The translations under genes and the position numbers were made by a program. Under the pieces are notes generated by a model. The model searched no databases. It saw nothing but the letters and a program-made list of their open reading frames with translations, and was not told the DNA's origin. From positions 1 to 23,548 of the forward strand of contig CAYVXX010000033.1 in the NCBI GenBank assembly GCA_964454305.1: a stretch of DNA of 23,548 nucleotides, in the 5' to 3' direction. This document shows, in pieces, positions 1 through 5,947 of the stretch (its first letter is position 1; every line of letters begins with the position of its first letter). The DNA is from JAUSPI01 sp964454305. GTDB taxonomy: Bacteria > Desulfobacterota > Syntrophia > Syntrophales > JADFWA01.

Positions 1-1364
1 ACCTTAGGCAGTGGTTTAATGAACGATTGCCTCAAGGAGTAAGTATAGGCACCCTGATCCGGAATGACGAGAATGTCACCTGTGTCAATTCCACTACCAA
101 AAACTGATGTTCCCCAGATGTCATAGGGCGCACAGAGAGAACCGAAAGTTTCCAAAGAAAACTCTTTTAAAGAAGGTTTGGTAAGGTTTATGACAGGAAT
201 GAACTCGGTCAAAGGGCGTTCCCAGCCTAAGAGGTTTATACCGCCGTCAGTTATTACCGTTCGAGAGTCCTTCTTATCGATCACCGTGAGCAGGATATGC
301 ATGGCAGGCGTTGATATCCACCTGCCGGGTTCTATCCAGATCTCAAGGTCGGACAAGGGAGGTCCCTGTAGTGAAAGTGCTGCGGTGATTTCCCTTGCAA
401 AATGGTCAAGCGGTCTGGACTTGCGGTAGTAATGTCTTGATCTGAACCGAACTCCTGGATCAAGTAACCGGATAAGCTGTCCCTTTAGGGTATTTTGTGG
501 ATTGAGCCATTCACCCTGTTCGGGCCAGAAGCCACCCCCTATATCAAGAAATTTTAAAGATTGCCATAACCTTGCTGGCACATGCCTGTGGATATAGGAA
601 CCGATTTCATTTATCATATTGATCTGAGCGGTCGGATCGAGATTCCAACTGGTATGGAACTGAATGCCACAGAGGTCCATTCCTTTTACCGCCATAGATT
701 TTCTTAACATATCGGCCAGGTCTTTGACGGGAATTCCAAACTTTTCCCACCCCTTCTCGTGATCAGGGCGGATACGTATCCCCACTTTCAGGTTGCCTCC
801 CAGGTCTTTTTCTCGTTTCAGAATTTTCGACAGCCTTTGCAGCTCGCCCATGCTGTCCATAAGGAGTGTTACCCTTTTCCGATTTTGAATGGCAAACATA
901 AGCTCTTCGTCGGTCTTCCCGGGTCCACTAAAGACAATATTCCTGCAATCCATGGAGAGCGCCCTGGAAAGTTCAAATCCACTTGACACGTCAATGCCCA
1001 TATCCGAAGCGATGACATGCTTGCATATTCCCGCGAAGGAGTTGCTCTTCATGGCGTAAAATGCTCGATATCGTTCAAGGTGCTTTGAGAAGGCTTCGTG
1101 AAACCTCATTATTTGCAGTGACAGGGATGGTTCATCGAAAAAATACTGGGGGGTTCCAAATTGGGAAGCGCTATCCAGAAGAATTTCTCTTTTATCCAGT
1201 ATGGAATTCAGGTACTGATGAAGGACCGCTTTGGGGAGAACCTTTGCACCGCTCTTCAGTGCCCTGATGAAAAGAGGAACTAATCTCAAAATGATCTCTT
1301 TGTAACTTTCGGGGATAGATAGTTGATCAGTCTTTCCGGTATTTTTCTGGTTAGCTTCGTGCAT
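1..1364 (-). CDS. PLP-dependent amino-acid decarboxylase (Orn/DAP/Arg decarboxylase 2 fold), 3' end missing
   Basis: The frame is open from an ATG at 1362-1364 to the window edge, giving 454 codons without a stop; the C-terminus lies outside. This is a fold-type III PLP decarboxylase (alanine-racemase-like barrel plus beta domain). Visible landmarks are the PLP lysine in FYAMKSN (K106), FSGPGKTDEEL (about 146-155), IQFHTSWN with H237, GGG at 276-278 for the phosphate, EPGR at 345-348, the catalytic cysteine in GSLCAPYD (C411, D414) and DQGAYTYS (436-443). All catalytic positions are present, so it should be active. The N-terminus is about 60 residues longer than typical LysA, and the GAYTYSLRQSFIKP ending is unlike the usual DAP decarboxylase GAY-SMSSNYN ending. 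I therefore infer a specialised decarboxylase (diamine or siderophore type) rather than primary lysine synthesis. It starts 27 bp after the ATP-grasp stop, so it is the third gene of an operon. The substrate is unknown. Confidence 0.9.
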   Translation of the reverse strand, partial: MHEANQKNTGKTDQLSIPESYKEIILRLVPLFIRALKSGAKVLPKAVLHQYLNSILDKREILLDSASQFGTPQYFFDEPSLSLQIMRFHEAFSKHLERYRAFYAMKSNSFAGICKHVIASDMGIDVSSGFELSRALSMDCRNIVFSGPGKTDEELMFAIQNRKRVTLLMDSMGELQRLSKILKREKDLGGNLKVGIRIRPDHEKGWEKFGIPVKDLADMLRKSMAVKGMDLCGIQFHTSWNLDPTAQINMINEIGSYIHRHVPARLWQSLKFLDIGGGFWPEQGEWLNPQNTLKGQLIRLLDPGVRFRSRHYYRKSRPLDHFAREITAALSLQGPPLSDLEIWIEPGRWISTPAMHILLTVIDKKDSRTVITDGGINLLGWERPLTEFIPVINLTKPSLKEFSLETFGSLCAPYDIWGTSVFGSGIDTGDILVIPDQGAYTYSLRQSFIKPLPK

Positions 1365-1391
1365 GATTTTTCATCGCTTCTTTTGTCAGGC

Positions 1392-2699
1392 TTATGACTG
1401 CTTATCGTTATTGATGGAGACTCCAAGAGACTTATTAAGTTGATGGTATATAGAGATCAGATTACTGTCTGATTCGGGAGAAATAACGCAGTATCCCAGA
1501 AGTCTGTTGTCGTAATCACCGGGTGGAAAGACTGTTTTATCCCCCACTTTTTTCTTGAGGAACACCGCCTTGACCCAGGGAAGAGAGAGAATCCGGGATG
1601 GATCGAGACGGGTAATTACGCCTTCCCCGGGAGCGTAAAGATTTATGCTTGCAAATGATTCAGGCGGCATGTCTAATGTTTCTAACGGGCGGGTTTTGCC
1701 GGAAATGACGTCGAGATATGTTCCAAGAAGATCGTTTCCTGTGGCGATTTCTACAAGATCGGGGATGGAGTCTCCGCCGGGCCTTGGCGTCAATTCTATA
1801 ATAACCGGATGATTGTCGTCAGTAATGATAAAATCCGCCATGAAGTAGCCCCAGGTAAAACCCAGTGAAATTGAGGCATCTTTTAGTATATTATGCAGGT
1901 CTCTCAGAACGAAACCTTCCGGATATAAAGGGGGAAACGTGTACGCGAGGATCGAACCGAATGTCTGGTCAGTAGCTTTTACCTTTCCCGTTTCTCTTAA
2001 GATTACTGTTTGTCCGTCCCGAAGTATAAAATCACAGCTGAATTCAGGCCCGGAAACGAACTCTTCAACGATCCATGAACTGCACGGCTCTATGAAATCT
2101 GACCCGTAATTAGCAGAAATCGTCCTGAAAAGAGGTTTTAATCTCCGTTTGGGAAGTTCCTCCCTCATAACCCGGACTGATTTTATAATTTCTTCTTCAT
2201 TCTTACAGTGGAACAGGAGTTCACTCCCACTTCCGGAAACAGGTTTCAACACGATATCCTTCCTGACACAGCGGAAGAAATCCAGGGTTTCCTGCAAATC
2301 CGACGCGAGAGCAGCTTGCGGGGAAGGAATCCCACCGTCTTTCCATATTCTTCTTGATTCAAACTTGTTCCTTGTTTTGGCGATAGCGTCCGGTGAAGGA
2401 AAGGGCACCTTCAAATGAAGAGCCAACCTGCTTGTAACAATCAGAGATTCGCAGTCGAAGCAGGCGATACCCCTGGGAGTAAGCTTATTGACGGATAGAT
2501 ATTGGCAAACTGATTGCAGTGTTTCTTGAAAATTTTGAAGGGGGGCGAGGAGAACAACAGATTTCTCGATTGTTCCAAGAAGAGGATCGCTCTGAAAACT
2601 GCTGTCAATAATAAAGAATGCATCTTCAGGATATTTTCTGTGAATCTTTAACACATAGTCCGGTGTGGTCCCAACCACAAGCACTGGATCACGCCTCAT
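1392..2699 (-). CDS. ATP-grasp carboxylate-amine ligase
   Basis: A 435-residue protein with an ATP-grasp architecture. There is an N-terminal Rossmann-like segment (VLVVGTTPDY), then NKFESRR around 111-117, the ATP-lysine strand DIVLKPVSGSGSE (K152), the hinge region WIVEEFVSGPEFSCD (209-223) and the Mg-binding segment VIIELTPRPGGD (E302, R306, D310). About 100 C-terminal residues form an extra domain like that of L-amino-acid ligases and carbamoyl-phosphate-synthase-type ligases. Such enzymes join a carboxylate, activated as acyl phosphate, to an amine. ATG 2697-2699 follows an AAAGAGA-like ribosome site. It is 29 bp after the acyltransferase gene and 27 bp before the decarboxylase gene on the same strand, so amide-bond formation on an amine made by the neighbours is a fair inference. 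The substrate cannot be told. Confidence 0.88.
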   Translation of the reverse strand: MRRDPVLVVGTTPDYVLKIHRKYPEDAFFIIDSSFQSDPLLGTIEKSVVLLAPLQNFQETLQSVCQYLSVNKLTPRGIACFDCESLIVTSRLALHLKVPFPSPDAIAKTRNKFESRRIWKDGGIPSPQAALASDLQETLDFFRCVRKDIVLKPVSGSGSELLFHCKNEEEIIKSVRVMREELPKRRLKPLFRTISANYGSDFIEPCSSWIVEEFVSGPEFSCDFILRDGQTVILRETGKVKATDQTFGSILAYTFPPLYPEGFVLRDLHNILKDASISLGFTWGYFMADFIITDDNHPVIIELTPRPGGDSIPDLVEIATGNDLLGTYLDVISGKTRPLETLDMPPESFASINLYAPGEGVITRLDPSRILSLPWVKAVFLKKKVGDKTVFPPGDYDNRLLGYCVISPESDSNLISIYHQLNKSLGVSINNDKQS

Positions 2700-2728
2700 G
2701 AAAATCTCTTTCCCTGGTTGTTATTATG

Positions 2729-3721
2729 TCAAGCATAAGTTTGTTCTCTGCTAATAAGGTTGATGGAATCATTCACCGACAATGCGTGTTCGAATTGATC
2801 TTCTTGAGTTAACGCAGGAGTTACAAACTTATAGAGCGGTTCAGGATCAAGGTGCCAGAGTTTCTTCCAGTAAAAATCACCACATAGGAAATCAACCTTT
2901 GAGACACGTTCATTACAGGCAAACTCAATGTGATACATATTTATGGCCTTGGCTATACCTGGGAACTCAGGACTGGCCCCTCCAAGGAATACCGTATATG
3001 TTCCTTGATATAATGCACCCAAATCGACGGCTACCGTTTTTCCGTCTATTTCAAGACTTACCATCCTGAGCAAGCCCTCGCGGTGTAGAAAGTGGCTAAT
3101 ATCTCTGAAACTATTTTTGAATCGATAATCGTACAGGTATGAATCCGATCCGAAACGTCGAATATTCATATCTATGAGCAGGTCAAAATCTTCTAATCGG
3201 TTAAAGTAAAAAGAGCTGTCTGGACCAGTTAGTGATGCAATTGTTTTATTGATGCCCTTAAATTTTTTGTTGGAAAACCTTTTACGGTAAAGTGTTATGT
3301 CAAAATCCAGATTCGGCGGATAGAGGACATAACCTGTCTCATCTACATCCAGATCCGGGATCAGAAACTCTTCAGGTACATCCATATATCTTAGATACGT
3401 TTTTTCGGGACAGGACGAGAGAAGCTCCAGAAGAAATTCCCTATTTCTTAAGTAAATGGGGGTTCGTTCGATCCAAGTCTTATCTTTCCATATCTCCCCT
3501 GGGAAAAAAACGAACGTTTCGTGTTCTTTAAGATAGGAGAGTGGCAGCATACCGGCTATACCCTCTGCGTCTTCCAGAACCAGGAAGCAGGGCTCGTAAT
3601 TAAAATGCCGTTGAAAACAAAGGCGAAATTCCCACAAGTCTGATATGTTCTTGGGTCGGAAAAGAACATTCCACAGCCTCTTGCATTCGTCAAGGTCTGT
3701 TATAAATTTCCTTCGCATCAT
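2729..3721 (-). CDS. GNAT / FemAB-like N-acyltransferase (Acetyltransf_6 type)
   Basis: A 330-residue protein of the FemAB/CelD-like GNAT superfamily. The C-terminal half carries the usual signature: a beta hairpin AVDLGALYQGTYTVFLGG (231-248), a helix with PGIAKAINMYHIEFA (254-268), and VDFLCGDFYWKKLW (276-289), which matches the DFLrGd-YKkrW block of this family. The N-terminal half (about 40-140) is the degenerate first GNAT lobe. There is no signal peptide or membrane segment. Members transfer acyl or aminoacyl groups to amines on sugars, peptidoglycan precursors or small molecules. Two in-frame ATGs lie at 3721 and 3718, with only a weak ribosome site. It heads the operon acyltransferase, ATP-grasp, PLP decarboxylase. 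The true acyl donor and acceptor are unknown. Confidence 0.82.
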   Translation of the reverse strand: MMRRKFITDLDECKRLWNVLFRPKNISDLWEFRLCFQRHFNYEPCFLVLEDAEGIAGMLPLSYLKEHETFVFFPGEIWKDKTWIERTPIYLRNREFLLELLSSCPEKTYLRYMDVPEEFLIPDLDVDETGYVLYPPNLDFDITLYRKRFSNKKFKGINKTIASLTGPDSSFYFNRLEDFDLLIDMNIRRFGSDSYLYDYRFKNSFRDISHFLHREGLLRMVSLEIDGKTVAVDLGALYQGTYTVFLGGASPEFPGIAKAINMYHIEFACNERVSKVDFLCGDFYWKKLWHLDPEPLYKFVTPALTQEDQFEHALSVNDSINLISREQTYA

Positions 3722-3765
3722 TTTGTGCTTTCTGCTTAGATGCCCCTGTTGTTTTTATTTAATCC

Positions 3766-3824
3766 ACAGATTTCGCAGATTACACGGATTACTCTAATCA
3801 TTTGAAGGGCGATGCGAAATCTGT
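3766..3824. repeat. Perfect 12-bp inverted repeat with 35-bp spacer
   Basis: ACAGATTTCGCA at 3766-3777 is exactly repeated in inverse as TGCGAAATCTGT at 3813-3824. The left arm sits in an AATCCACAGATTTCGCAGATT-type context that I recall as a common intergenic repeat in environmental bacterial genomes. It lies between the SpeD-like gene and the acyltransferase gene, next to hairpin repeat copy A. It could be a transcribed long hairpin or a mobile-repeat remnant. Confidence 0.6.
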
Positions 3825-3835
3825 AGGGCTTAATT

Positions 3836-3862
3836 CCCCGTGGCTTGCCGCGGGGTAGTTCA
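3836..3862 (+). repeat. GC hairpin repeat, copy A
   Basis: CCCCGTGGC-TT-GCCGCGGGG forms a 9-bp stem (one G-T pair) at 3836-3855, followed by TAGTTCA. It starts 9 bp beyond the 3' end of the minus-strand SpeD-like gene. The repeat tail (on the plus strand) faces that gene, so in the transcript the tail would precede the stem and no U-run follows. That argues for a mobile-type repeat rather than a terminator. Confidence 0.75.
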
Positions 3863-3870
3863 TTTGTGGG

Positions 3871-4260
3871 TTACTGACGGGTAATCACCTTAAGGTTGAT
3901 TCTCTCAGCCTTAAAAAAATTTTTTGCGAATTCAACGACCATCTCAGGTTTGTAAGGTTTGCAGCTAAAAACATCGAGATAAGTTGTGTTGGTATGATTG
4001 GCAAAATGTGCTGAGATAAGCGAAGTTTCTATAAGCTGTGTCATGGAATATCCTGCAACCCGTTCATCCTCGCCAAAATGAACCACCTGGGTTTCGCCAA
4101 AGCGTTTCATTTCAATCAGGTCACAAAGTTCTTTCACAAACTGTTTAATTTTTTTGTCGTTCCGAATAGTTTCGGGATTGCAGTTGTATAAATCTATACA
4201 GGAGAGCAACCCCCATGGTTGCTCAATCTCGGATTGATTTTGTTCTGCACGATTGGTCAT
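3871..4260 (-). CDS. SpeD-family pyruvoyl decarboxylase (S-adenosylmethionine decarboxylase homologue)
   Basis: A 129-residue protein matching the bacterial/archaeal class of SpeD. In class 1B AdoMet decarboxylases the self-cleaving serine, a histidine five residues on and a cysteine fifteen further form the active site (S63, H68, C83 in Thermotoga). Here QLIETSLISAHFANHTNTTY then LDVFSC gives S80, H85 and C100 with identical spacing, so self-processing to a pyruvoyl enzyme is expected. The residue before the serine is Thr rather than Glu, and the usual IHTWPE block is replaced by AHFANHT. SpeD homologues that have become ornithine or arginine decarboxylases are known in bacteria and archaea, so the substrate may not be AdoMet. 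No spermidine synthase gene is adjacent. The start ATG at 4258-4260 follows AAAGGAGAC, a good ribosome site. Confidence 0.82.
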   Translation of the reverse strand: MTNRAEQNQSEIEQPWGLLSCIDLYNCNPETIRNDKKIKQFVKELCDLIEMKRFGETQVVHFGEDERVAGYSMTQLIETSLISAHFANHTNTTYLDVFSCKPYKPEMVVEFAKNFFKAERINLKVITRQ

Positions 4261-4262
4261 TT

Positions 4263-4538
4263 TTAAAAAGTCTCCTTTAGTGTCTTAGTCTTTAAATGAT
4301 TACTCTGCTGAAAATAGTTGACTTTATTTAAAATCCTACGGCTGAAGGCCGTAGTTAGGACAAGCGGATGGAACAATGAACGGAAATAATCCTTTTTATC
4401 TTTATGCACTATGGGATAATGAGGTGCATTTGCAAGTTTGACTTCCTCGACAGTATAAACAGCCTTGGGATTGAAATTTTTTATGATTATTCGCAGCATT
4501 AAAATTCCCAGTGACAGTTTTTCTTCAATATAAAACAA
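4263..4538 (-). CDS. Doubtful 91-residue ORF, possibly not a gene
   Basis: An open frame ending 2 bp before the SpeD-like start. I recognise no domain. It is AT-rich, and part of it (FHPLVLTTAFSRRI) is the translation of the 7-bp hairpin at 4336-4354, a sign that the frame reads through repeat DNA. Tight spacing to the next gene and the ribosome site inside its 3' end are the only arguments for expression. It could equally be the leader of the SpeD-like gene or a decayed gene. Confidence 0.25.
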   Translation of the reverse strand: MFYIEEKLSLGILMLRIIIKNFNPKAVYTVEEVKLANAPHYPIVHKDKKDYFRSLFHPLVLTTAFSRRILNKVNYFQQSNHLKTKTLKETF

Positions 4539-4584
4539 ACATATTCCTTACCGGGAAGCCCCGTCCTTTGGACGGGGAGCTTCA
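4336..4584. mobile_element. Possible small IS200/IS605-derived (MITE-like) element bounded by two hairpins
   Basis: One end has CTACGGC-TGAAG-GCCGTAG (4336-4354) followed by TTAGGA. The other end has hairpin repeat copy B at 4559-4584. IS200/IS605 elements and their non-autonomous derivatives carry sub-terminal hairpins instead of inverted terminal repeats, and their right ends often read GCCCCGTCC-loop-GGACGGGG. No transposase is present inside the roughly 250 bp. The pairing of these two hairpins as one element is my inference. Confidence 0.3.
4559..4584 (+). repeat. GC hairpin repeat, copy B
   Basis: CCCCGTCC-TTT-GGACGGGG (4559-4577) is a perfect 8-bp stem, followed by AGCTTCA, the same tail as copies C, D and E. 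It lies between the zinc-ribbon gene and the SpeD-like gene, in the same plus orientation as all other copies. Confidence 0.75.
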
Positions 4585-4671
4585 CTTTTTTTCAAACCGG
4601 TGTTTTATTAATGTTTTTGCCCTATCTCAGGATTCTTTTGAAAAGCACCCACCGGCCTGTTTAAACAGATT

Positions 4672-4875
4672 TCATACTTGCCTATGCCTCAAGTATTTCT
4701 TTTTGTCGTTATGCTTTCCCGTTTCCTGTGAGTCGATCACTTTGTATTTATTTTTCCTACATGTCGGGCAACGCTTTGGCATATCAAAACGCCTGCCCAT
4801 GAAGTGTTCCTGTTCGGAAGCAGTAAAAACGAATGACTTCCCACATTGAATGCAGATAATAACTTTGTCTTTCAT
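4672..4875 (-). CDS. Small zinc-ribbon protein (zf-trcl type)
   Basis: About 67 residues. Two CxxC knuckles (IICIQCGKSF and RCPTCRKNK) are separated by about 25 residues containing FTASEQEHF. This is the layout of the short zinc-ribbon family found as stand-alone proteins in many anaerobes; their biochemical role is not known. The frame could begin at a TTG at 4896, but the ATG at 4873-4875 (MKDKVIICIQCG) puts the start just ahead of the conserved domain, with an AGG about 10 bases upstream. The tail after the second knuckle is basic (KHNDKKKYLRHRQ), compatible with nucleic-acid contact. A perfect 12-bp palindrome, CTGTTTAAACAG (4657-4668), sits 3 bp beyond the stop. Confidence 0.8.
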   Translation of the reverse strand: MKDKVIICIQCGKSFVFTASEQEHFMGRRFDMPKRCPTCRKNKYKVIDSQETGKHNDKKKYLRHRQV

Positions 4876-4964
4876 CTTGCTTAAACCTGAAACCAAATTA
4901 CCTGATGTAACCTCAATAAATTAGCATTAGAAGAAGAAAGACGCTCCCTTCTATGTTTTTAATG

Positions 4965-5282
4965 CTATTCTCCTAATATTTTATATGTTTCAATAGTGAT
5001 GATTCTGTTGCCGTCCTTGTCCTCACCAACAATGCCCGTTGCCGTAATGTTCTTATCTAAGAGTTCCAGCAACTCTTTTCCGATGGAATTGTCGGAAACA
5101 TCATAATATCCTTCAGCCGTATCTATGGTAACGGCGACGACCTTATCATTGTCATCAAACGCTATAGCTATTACTGTCCCGACAATCGTGATTTTCTCAG
5201 CATAAGCCGTGAATGCGGTCACGCTTATAACAAACATGATTAACAGAACAAAAACCAATGCCGACAACAACTTTTTTTTCAT
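4965..5282 (-). CDS. Exported small beta-rich (OB-fold-like) protein
   Basis: 105 residues. The first 29 form a clear signal peptide: KKK, then the hydrophobic run LLSALVFVLLIMFVISVTAF, then AYAEK with cleavage probably after AYA. The mature part alternates short strands (ITIVGTVIAIAFDD, VVAVTIDTAEGYYDV, ITATGIVGEDKDG, RIITIETYKIL) with a helix GKELLELLDK, resembling small OB-fold domains that regulate or bind ligands in the periplasm. It is a paralogue of the upstream gene at 5357-5644: DDND, the RELLDL/KELLELL helix, V(T)GT/GIV and the final I-IE--EY/TYK strand line up. ATG 5280-5282 follows AGGAGA at good spacing. The 74-bp gap and shared orientation suggest co-transcription from the sigma-54 promoter. 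Function unknown. Confidence 0.78.
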   Translation of the reverse strand: MKKKLLSALVFVLLIMFVISVTAFTAYAEKITIVGTVIAIAFDDNDKVVAVTIDTAEGYYDVSDNSIGKELLELLDKNITATGIVGEDKDGNRIITIETYKILGE

Positions 5283-5356
5283 TTCCGGTCTCCTGAGTCT
5301 TACTTGTTAAATTTTGATTTAAATATAAAGTTTACTTCTGAAATTTGGTCATTCCC

Positions 5357-5644
5357 CTACAAATACTTTTCTTTATGTTCGTCTTCATCAATGTATTCTT
5401 TTAAACTATATTCGCTGATCTCGATGATAATATTACCGTCTCCGTTCTCTGTCGTAGTACCAACAACTTCAACTTCTTGCTCTATCAGATCCAACAACTC
5501 TCTTCCCCTTTTATTTTGTTTAATGATATATTCCTCTTCATCAATGGTTTGGATAGCAATCTGAATGAGGTTGTCGTTATCGTCCCAATCTGAAGGGACG
5601 ATAATACCGGTAATTGAGCTTTCAGCGTTCTTTTTCTCTTTCAT
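5357..5644 (-). CDS. Cytosolic paralogue of the small beta-rich protein
   Basis: About 95 residues, acidic (IDEDEHKEKYL at the end), with no signal peptide. Strand and helix pattern match the 4965-5282 product: SSITGIIVPSDWDDNDNL, EEEYIIKQN, RGRELLDLIEQ, VEVVGTTTENGDG, IIIEISEYSL. I do not recognise a named family and do not assign a function. Two ATGs occur at 5653 and 5644. The AGGAGG ribosome site is only 1 bp from the first but 10 bp from the second, so MKEKKN at 5644 is preferred. It is the first gene behind the sigma-54 promoter at 5717-5732. Confidence 0.75.
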   Translation of the reverse strand: MKEKKNAESSITGIIVPSDWDDNDNLIQIAIQTIDEEEYIIKQNKRGRELLDLIEQEVEVVGTTTENGDGNIIIEISEYSLKEYIDEDEHKEKYL

Positions 5645-5716
5645 CTTGATCATCCCTCCTACGGGACTTTTTTAACAAGGATCGAGTTCTATATTCTGCA
5701 GTTCGTCTGGATAATA

Positions 5717-5732
5717 AGCAACATGCGTGCCG
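5717..5732 (-). promoter_or_regulatory. Sigma-54 (-24/-12) promoter
   Basis: Read on the minus strand this is CGGCACGCATGTTGCT. It matches the sigma-54 consensus TGGCACG-N4-TTGCW at every fixed position but the first base, with exact GG-N10-GC spacing (GG at 5730-5731, GC at 5718-5719). Transcription should start near 5706, about 60 nt ahead of the 5644 ATG. A sigma-54 activator gene lies immediately upstream. Confidence 0.8.
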
Positions 5733-5778
5733 TATTTATAACATATTGATATTTAAGGAGTTGTGCAATTAATTGCAG

Positions 5779-5817
5779 ACAATTATCGGAACTGATAGTT
5801 CTTATAAGGACTATCAG
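5779..5817. promoter_or_regulatory. Proposed activator site 1 upstream of the sigma-54 promoter
   Basis: ATCGGAAC-TGATA-GTTCTTAT (5785-5805) shares the GGAAC-N5-GTTC core and the preceding ACAATT with site 2. It overlaps a second near-perfect 26-nt palindrome, CTGATAGT-T-CTTATAAG-G-ACTATCAG (5792-5817). The core centre is about 65 bp upstream of the -24 element, a usual distance for enhancer-like sites of sigma-54 activators. Binding by the neighbouring regulator is inferred. Confidence 0.5.
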
Positions 5818-5912
5818 CTATGTGGATTGATTCTTCTTGAGAAACAGTTGAAAGGGCTTGAAGGCTTTAAGTAAAAGGGAAATCATGAAGGAAACTTTAA
5901 GTTCCGGTTTTT

Positions 5913-5947
5913 ACAATTAATCGGAACCTGTTGTTCCGATTAATTGT
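5913..5947. promoter_or_regulatory. Proposed activator site 2: perfect 15-bp inverted repeat
   Basis: ACAATTAATCGGAAC at 5913-5927 and its exact inverse at 5933-5947 flank CTGTT. It touches the stop codon of the regulator gene (5947-5949). No T-run follows it on the minus strand, so it is not a standard intrinsic terminator, although a role in 3'-end formation cannot be excluded. It shares ACAATT-ATCGGAAC-N5-GTTC with site 1, 135 bp away. Confidence 0.5.

Noticed and set aside
5913..5947. Intrinsic terminator of the sigma-54 activator gene
   Set aside because: On the minus strand the stem is followed by AAAAACC, not a T-run; the shared motif with the 5779-5817 site favours a protein-binding role.
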